The notes under the pieces were generated by a model. It was not told the DNA's origin and searched no databases. It was given only the letters and a program-made list of their open reading frames with translations. Below, piece by piece: positions 59,301 to 64,000 of a stretch of 64,000 nucleotides of DNA. Within the stretch, counting starts at the first letter, position 1, and each line of letters starts with the position of its first letter. The stretch is from Branchiostoma floridae (Eukaryota > Chordata > Leptocardii > Amphioxiformes > Branchiostomatidae): positions 11,056,657-11,120,656 of the forward strand of contig NC_049988.1 of assembly GCF_000003815.2 (NCBI RefSeq), given 5' to 3'. The position numbers and the translations under genes were made by a program.

Positions 59301-62300
59301 TCGTGAATTTCCAAAATTGACAAAAATCAATTTTTTGACCATTTTTATTGACCATTAGCTCATTTACAGGCAAATCAATTTGCTTGATTTTTGGCACAGT
59401 TATAGTTTGAACCTTTGTATACATCATATGTAAAAAAAAGTTTGGGCCTTTTACGTATCGAACCGTGGTGGCCCCGAGAGTAAACCAATATTTCCATTTC
59501 AAGAAAATCGTAACCATAGAATTATTCCTGGAAAAACAGTCATAGCTTACCAAAAATGAATTTCAGTTTCATGTTATGTAGCAGAGAAACTTACCTATCA
59601 CTTACAAAAGCAGGGTTGTTCTAGATTTTTTTTTATAATTGCTTTTAAAATGATTTTATTGAGTTTTTTTCGTCATTTTTAGACCAAAAAATGTATATTT
59701 TGGCCCAAGCACCCTGGTATTGCAACCAAATGACCTGAAATTTGGTATAGGAATGTCCTGGACAAGTACACACATGGGTTGATAACTGGTTTGCCATGTA
59801 ATAGAACAAAGTGCTGAATTTGGTGACTTTTTTTGGCATTTTCGGCCCAAAAAGTACATTTTTGGCCCCTGTACCCTGGTTTTACAACCGAATGCCCTGA
59901 AATTTGGTATAGGAATGCCCTGGACACATGCGCACATAGATTCAATAACCATTTTGGCATACTGTTCAACAAAATGCTTAATTTTTTCCAAAAAAAGTAC
60001 ATTTTTGGCTCCCATACCCTGGTTTTACAACTGATGAATGACCTGGAATTCGGTATAGCAATGCCCTGAACATACATGTATGCGCACATGGATTCAATAA
60101 CATGTTTTGCATACAGTACAACAAAATGCTTTATTTTGAACATTTTGCCATTCTTTTTTCCCAAAATCATTTCTCGCTCCTGTTCCCTGGTTTTCCAAGT
60201 AAATAACTGGTAAAAATTTGGTATAGGAGCGCCTTGGGAATGGCTTTTATAACCCGTTTTTGCATACAGTGCAACAAAACGCGTAATGTTGTAATTTTTG
60301 GTCATTGTTTTACCCAAAGTACATTTTTGGCTCTTTCTGTAATTTTTGGCGCCAAAAGTACATTTTTGGCCCATTGAACCCTGGTTTTACAACTAAATGA
60401 CCTGAAATTTGGTATGGAAATGCCCTGGACACATGCGCACATAGAGTCAATAATAATTTTGGCATGATGATGGCTGTTTCTTCGTATCCGAAGATCAATG
60501 GTAGGCAGAAAAGGTTGATTAGACGACCAGTCTGCCTGGCCTGCACGTGACTATTTTTAAGCTGAAGGAGGGGTGTGCACTCCCTTCTCCACCCTCTCGT
60601 CTACTGGCGCACTAAGTCATACAGGGACAGAACTGTTTGCCACGTAAGACGGCCTCAGCAGATGCAGGTTTATTATTTGGAGTTTCCGTCTCCTAGGAGG
60701 ACTTCCGACCAAGGATGTGAGGGGTTCCTCCTACCCCCGATCGCGCAACTCGTGTGTCATGGCGGGTGCGTCATGCCCGAACATGCCCCTAAGGCTTGTC
60801 TCGGCCACAAAGCCCCGCCAAGGCCACTAGCCGAAGCTAGAACCTTGAACCTTGAACGTGGACATCTTTGAGATGCCGAAGCTAGATACTCATTTAAACC
60901 TGAGTTAAGTGAGGAAAGTCGTGTAAAGTGCCTTTCCCAAGGGCACAAGATCGGTGACACAGCAGTCGGATTCGAACCCGCCACCTCTCGGTTTCGAGCC
61001 GAATGCTTGTCATACAGTACAGCAAAATGATGAATTTTGTGTGTTTTTTTGCCATTTTTTTTACCCCCCCAAAAAAACATTTTGGCTCCTGTACCCTGTT
61101 TTTCCAACTAAATAATCTGAAATTCTGAAACTTTTTGGCAATTTACAAAGACACGTCATCTTTTAACATCTGCTGCACCTCACTACAAAAAACTTTCGAG
61201 TATAACTTTATATCACTTTTCTTATTACTAAATATGGGTAATAACATATACGGGAATCAATAGAATATCTCTTACTTTGTGGGGGTTACAGGCGTCTAGG
61301 AGGTCATTTGCCTGTAATGCCTAATAGGGAACAGGAGCCAGAAATGTACTTTGGGTAAAACAATGACCCAAAAGTACAACATTAAGCGTTTTGTTGCACT
61401 GTATGCAAAAACGGGCTATAAAAGCCATTTCCAAGGCGCTCCTATACCAAATTTTTACCGGTTATTTACTTGGAAAACCAGGGAACAGGAGCGAAAATGA
61501 TTTTGGGAAAAAAGAATGGCAAAAAGTTCAAAATAAAGCATTTTGTTGTACTGTATGCAAAACATGTTATTGAATCCATGTGCGCATACATGTATGTTCA
61601 GGGCATTGCTTGTAAAACCAGGGTATGGGAGCCAAAAATGTACTTTTTTTTGGAAAAAAATAAACCAAAAATCACAAAATTAAGCATTTTGTTGAACAGT
61701 ATGCCAAAATGGTTATTGAATCTATGTGCGCATGTGTCCAGGGCATTCCTATACCAAATTTCAGGGCATTCGGTTGTAAAACCAGGGTACAGGGGCCAAA
61801 AATGTACTTTTTGGGCCGAAAATGCCACAAAAAAGTCACCAAATTCAGCATTTTGTTCTATTACATGGCAAACCAGTTATCAATCCATCTGTGTACTTGT
61901 CCAGGACATTCCTATACCAAATTTCAGGTCATTTGGTTGCAATACCAGGGTGCTTGGGCCAAAATATACATTTTTTGGTCTAAAAATGACCAAAAAAACT
62001 CAATAAAATCATTTTAAAGGCAATTATAAAAAAATCTAGAACAACCCTGCTTTTATAAGTGATAGGTAAGTTCCTCTGCTACATAACATGAAACTGAAAT
62101 TCATTTTTGGTAAGCTATGACTGTTTTTCCAGGAATAATTCTATGGTTACGATTTTCTTGAAATGGAAATATTGGTTTACTCTCGGGGCCACCACGGTTC
62201 GATACGTAAAAGGCCCAAACTTTTTTTTACATATGATGTATACAAAGGTTCAAACTATAACTGTGCCAAAAATCAAGCAAATTGATTCGCCTGTAAATGA

Positions 62301-63962
62301 GCTAATGGTCAATAAAAATGGTCAAAAAATTGATTTTTGTCAATTTTGGAAATTCACGAAAACACATCATTTTCAAACATCTGCTGCACCTCACTACAAA
62401 AACATTTTGAGCATCACTATATATCATTTTTTTATTAGAATATGGGTAATAACATATCCGAGAATCAATAAAATATCTGTTAATTTGTGGGGGCTACAGG
62501 AGTCCAAAGAAGGCCTATTTTGGACGCGACCAAGGCCTTCTCTTGGTGAAAATCCGCCATTTTGAAAAATGGCCGTTGCCATGGCAACCGGTGACCGCAG
62601 ATCTAAAACTTTGCCATTTTTGTAGGTTTGGACCAAGGCCCTACCACCACACAAAATTTAAGGAAAATCGATTTTTTGAGTTTGGCCAACTTTTTCTGAT
62701 TTTGCTTGGTTTTTACAGACATCAGCTCTTAAGGCCCCTGACAATAATCATTCCGCCATTTTGCATGCGTCCTTACGCAAATCGAAACAATGGTCGAGAC
62801 GAGACTGTTAACATCTCAGGGGAATTCACCTTTGACATATTGCCCAGCATTCCTATCGCCCGCGCATGGATAGTCGAATGTACGAAACGGCTCATAAAGT
62901 TTACTCGTACCCATGTTACATGATTTATCTAAATTAGCTAATACAATCAAGCGAAGAAACAAACTTCAAAACGCGCACTTTGGTTAACTGATAGAATGTA
63001 GGATCATAAATAAAATAACATTAATCAATAGGTGACAAATCACTTTAATTACGTTGTCAAACCAATGAAAGTCAAACTAATACATCATACCCCAGCGCAA
63101 ATCAACACTTCTACGGGTGACTGTATTTCAAAGCAATCACCATACTAGAATGTATGAAAACTTTTATAAGAAATCATTGTTCTCTTTCGAAAAATGACGA
63201 CCGAAGACTCTAGAACAATGACATAGTCTTCCAAACGTCTCATGATAATAACTACGTTGACGTCTTACATTTTTCAGGCAGTCGGGGTAGCAGAAGAACC
63301 TTGATGTGAAAGTGTTGGCCCCGGGTGGAACCATCATGTGGGGACCGCCGTCATTCTCCAGCCCCGTCTCCAACACACCCACGTCATGCTGCCGCAAATC
63401 GGTCGTGTAGTAAATACGGACTCCGGAGCTGTCGTAATAATCTGACGTATTCAAAAGCAATGAAGGAAAATTGTGAAACAAACCAAAACTGTATGGTACA
63501 GTCTTAAACTCTATATCTGTACATAAAATAAAGTGCTTACCAACAGTCCTCTGACCCTTACCAAGTTGAAATGACCCAAAGGCTATTGAGTTGGTAAGTG
63601 CTTTATATAGAGTTTAAAATAGTAAAACAATATATTAATGTTAACTACCGTCACAGATGAACTTTAATTCAAATCAAACTTTGTTATCCTTAAAAGAACT
63701 GTATTTATGATTCAGGGCTAGCAATTTCCTTTGTCGGATCAGTAATTGAAGTTTATCAACTATAATTTTATACTTTTAAAGCATCATATATATTTTAATG
63801 GTATTGTCGCATAGCGAACGCTTCTCTTTCGTTTATTAGTAATTATTCATTGTGCGTACCGTTACGTAAGTCTGGATTGTCGTAGTGCATTTCCAGCATG
63901 ATCAGAGTGGGGTCGCTGTCTTCTCCGAGTGGCAAGCCGGCATCATTCGGGAGGGTGAAGGG
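53986..63962 (-). CDS. MOXD1/DBH-like copper monooxygenase, C-terminal seven exons (5' end outside the window)
   Basis: Minus-strand exons in coding order: 63866-63962, 63269-63441, 58662-58853, 57323 to at least 57378 (its 5' part is in an N gap), 55417-55553, 54785-54947 and 53986-54171. Phases agree wherever both sides are visible. The family hydroxylates substrates using ascorbate, O2 and two coppers; MOXD1 proteins are secretory-pathway relatives of dopamine beta-hydroxylase. Visible landmarks: LEMHYDNP (CuH-site His), DSSGVRIYYT, CYPDC, GGILHSHLAG (CuM-site His-x-His), DFNFQQTRYL, YIVTECDY, REMCLAFLIYYP (CuM Met) and a C-terminal hydrophobic segment (FLILVLITFPAALM) that could be a membrane or GPI-type anchor. 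The DOMON domain and first Cu half are off the right edge. MOXD1-like is favoured over DBH by the overall match and the hydrophobic C-terminus, but exact orthology is unresolved. Confidence 0.9.
54785..54947 (-). CDS. MOXD1-like, exon before last
   Basis: Acceptor TTTTTTATAG, donor CCCG/GTGAGT. It encodes GMVESPTELAGKSS and WTDRLVQRFQEHALRASHYF. One base completes the split codon from the preceding exon. Similarity to the family is weak here; placement rests on phase and splice sites. Confidence 0.8.
55417..55553 (-). CDS. MOXD1-like exon with the CuM methionine
   Basis: Acceptor CCGCTGCAG, donor GAGGG/GTAAGG. It encodes GGLPTYREMCLAFLIYYPRL and ELTQCVSMPTYAATLRF. The Met in REMC is the expected copper ligand of the CuM site in this family. 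Confidence 0.92.
55573..55650 (-). repeat. CCAAA pentanucleotide repeat next to a splice acceptor
   Basis: On the minus strand a CCAAA run with CCAGA and CCGAC variants ends about 20 bases upstream of the acceptor of the REMC exon. Confidence 0.9.
56208..57292 (+). mobile_element. Interspersed repeat family F, long copy with TG microsatellite
   Basis: It begins ACCTCCATGAAATGTCATGG AGGTTATATTTT (split here), runs into a TG array (about 56246-56323), then GATTAGATTTTGGG, GTGCTGCAGCG, GGGCCCCCTAGCG repeated twice, AT-rich sequence with TAATTTGCATAATTAATG, and ends near TTCATGGAGGTATGAGG. It lies in an intron of the MOXD1-like gene, ending about 30 bases from the exon at 57323. Confidence 0.65.
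57323..57378 (-). CDS. MOXD1-like exon, truncated by the assembly gap
   Basis: Visible part encodes YIVTECDYKTMKRPHVTI and ends ATT/GTAAGT, phase 0. The 5' part is hidden in the N-run; family alignment predicts about ten missing residues before YIVTEC. Confidence 0.88.
57379..58341. other. Assembly gap (963 N)
   Basis: A sized gap. It swallows the start of one MOXD1-like exon and the 5' end of a mobile element whose 3' part resumes at 58342. Confidence 0.99.
58342..58487 (+). mobile_element. Short non-autonomous element (family of 6550-6745), copy 3, cut by the gap
   Basis: GCAAGATCACGTGTTTGTAA, GATTGGTCATC, TCGTTGAAACTTTGATCC and GTGTTGGAAGAAAG follow the order of 6580-6745. The left end is in the N gap. 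Confidence 0.75.
58662..58853 (-). CDS. MOXD1-like exon with the CuM His-x-His
   Basis: Acceptor GATGATCAG, donor AGGAAG/GTACAT, 64 codons, phase 0. It encodes GGILHSHLAGVAIRARHFRG and TYDFNFQQTRYLHH. The acceptor at 58854 is chosen over one 15 bases further in because it preserves the spacing between CYPDC and HSH expected from the family. Confidence 0.92.
58927..62745. mobile_element. Large foldback element with about 1.4 kb inverted arms
   Basis: The left arm starts about 58927 (GTCAAAGGTTAAGAGG, TCTGTAAAAACCAAGCA, TGGCCAAACTC) and is answered in reverse at the right end (GAGTTTGGCCAAC, TGCTTGGTTTTTACAGA, TCTTAAGGCCCCTGAC, about 62745). Outer parts, e.g. 59100-59640 and 62020-62590, are almost identical inverted copies. 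Inner parts are tandem, diverged units of about 140 bp (GTACATTTTTGGC, CCCTGGTTTTACAA, TGAAATTTGGTATAGGAATG, CAACAAAATGC). The spacer holds a SINE (60496-61010) and an extra inverted fragment (61136-61310). It lies in the intron between the MOXD1-like exons at 58853 and 63269. The open frames inside are repeat artefacts. Confidence 0.92.
60496..61010 (-). repeat. tRNA-derived SINE, family B, copy 2, inside the foldback spacer
   Basis: On the minus strand: truncated tRNA-like head (GGTTCGAATCC-like segment at about 60974), TGTGCCCTTGGGAAAGGCAC, CTCACTTAACTCAGG, and the distal part with GGGCATGACGCACCCGCC and GTCACGTGCAGGCCAGGC. It is longer than copy 1 (41275-41595) by an internal block. Confidence 0.75.
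62746..63268. other. Intron of the MOXD1-like gene; nothing else seen
   Basis: AT-rich sequence between the foldback and the 63269-63441 exon. No repeat or exon recognised. Confidence 0.5.
63269..63441 (-). CDS. MOXD1-like exon, mid-catalytic region
   Basis: Acceptor TACGTCAG, donor AAAAAT/GTAAGA. It encodes YYDSSGVRIYYTTDLRQHD, VGVLETGLENDGGP, TFTSRFFCYPDCLKN. It joins the 63866-63962 exon through a split CAT codon and follows the family order (LEMHYDNP, then DSSG-IYYT). Confidence 0.9.
63442..63865. other. Intron of the MOXD1-like gene; nothing else seen
   Basis: AT-rich, no repeat or exon recognised. Confidence 0.5.
63866..63962 (-). CDS. MOXD1-like exon with a CuH-site histidine
   Basis: Acceptor TTTTTGTTAG, donor TTAC/GTAACG, 32 codons plus one base. 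It encodes PFTLPNDAGLPLGEDSDPT and LIMLEMHYDNPDL. The His in EMHY corresponds to the third CuH ligand of the DBH family. Earlier exons continue beyond the right edge. Confidence 0.88.
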
Positions 63963-64000
63963 CTAACAAAAAGTACAACGAATAGATGTAGCAACATTAT

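Noticed and set aside
59679-62006. Open frames of 231 and 178 residues with similar proteins on opposite strands
   Set aside because: They are translations of the inverted arms and their ~140-bp tandem units; no domain, splice context or family match.
53986-63962. Functional linkage of the MOXD1-like enzyme with the GRDP pair as one copper system
   Set aside because: Neighbourhood alone is weak evidence in an animal genome; no shared regulation is visible, so it is only mentioned as speculation.

Overview
The window is eukaryotic: its genes are split by GT-AG introns, compact exons sit in long AT-rich non-coding DNA, and short non-autonomous mobile elements are abundant. Gene content (a MOXD1/dopamine-beta-hydroxylase-like copper monooxygenase and two GRDP-like/DUF1399 proteins), tRNA-derived SINEs and many small foldback elements fit a lancelet (amphioxus, Branchiostoma). 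That assignment is inference from style and families; no search was run. Two N-runs (100 and 963 bases) mark assembly gaps.

Layout. (1) 776-1666 (+): last two coding exons of an unrecognised gene whose 5' part lies left of the window. (2) 6228-13521 (+): complete 12-exon gene for a 747-residue GRDP-like protein (paralogue A), ending in a cysteine-glycine-glycine tail. (3) 13522-44598: 31 kb with no supportable gene, filled with MITE-like hairpins, SINEs, LINE-like tails, tandem duplications and a 1.8 kb 17-bp minisatellite. (4) 44616-52080 (+): complete 8-exon gene for a 769-residue GRDP-like protein (paralogue B) with the same domain order and the same kind of tail. (5) 53986-63962 (-): the 3' seven exons of a MOXD1-like monooxygenase, convergent with paralogue B; one exon runs into the 963-base gap, and one intron carries a 3.8 kb foldback with roughly 1.4 kb inverted arms.

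How the genes relate. A and B are tandem paralogues in the same orientation. Three introns are shared in position and phase, while A has extra introns in its N-terminal half and B has extra introns near its 3' end. Both keep two Trp-His-x-His motifs, a short collagen-like Gly-Xaa-Yaa stretch, a short hydrophobic segment and the Cys-Gly-Gly tail. The neighbouring monooxygenase keeps copper-ligand motifs (HxH, the Met of REMC, the His of LEMHY). A metal-related role for the GRDP pair is only a speculation from residue content. All gene models come from reading splice sites and aligning the paralogues to each other by eye.
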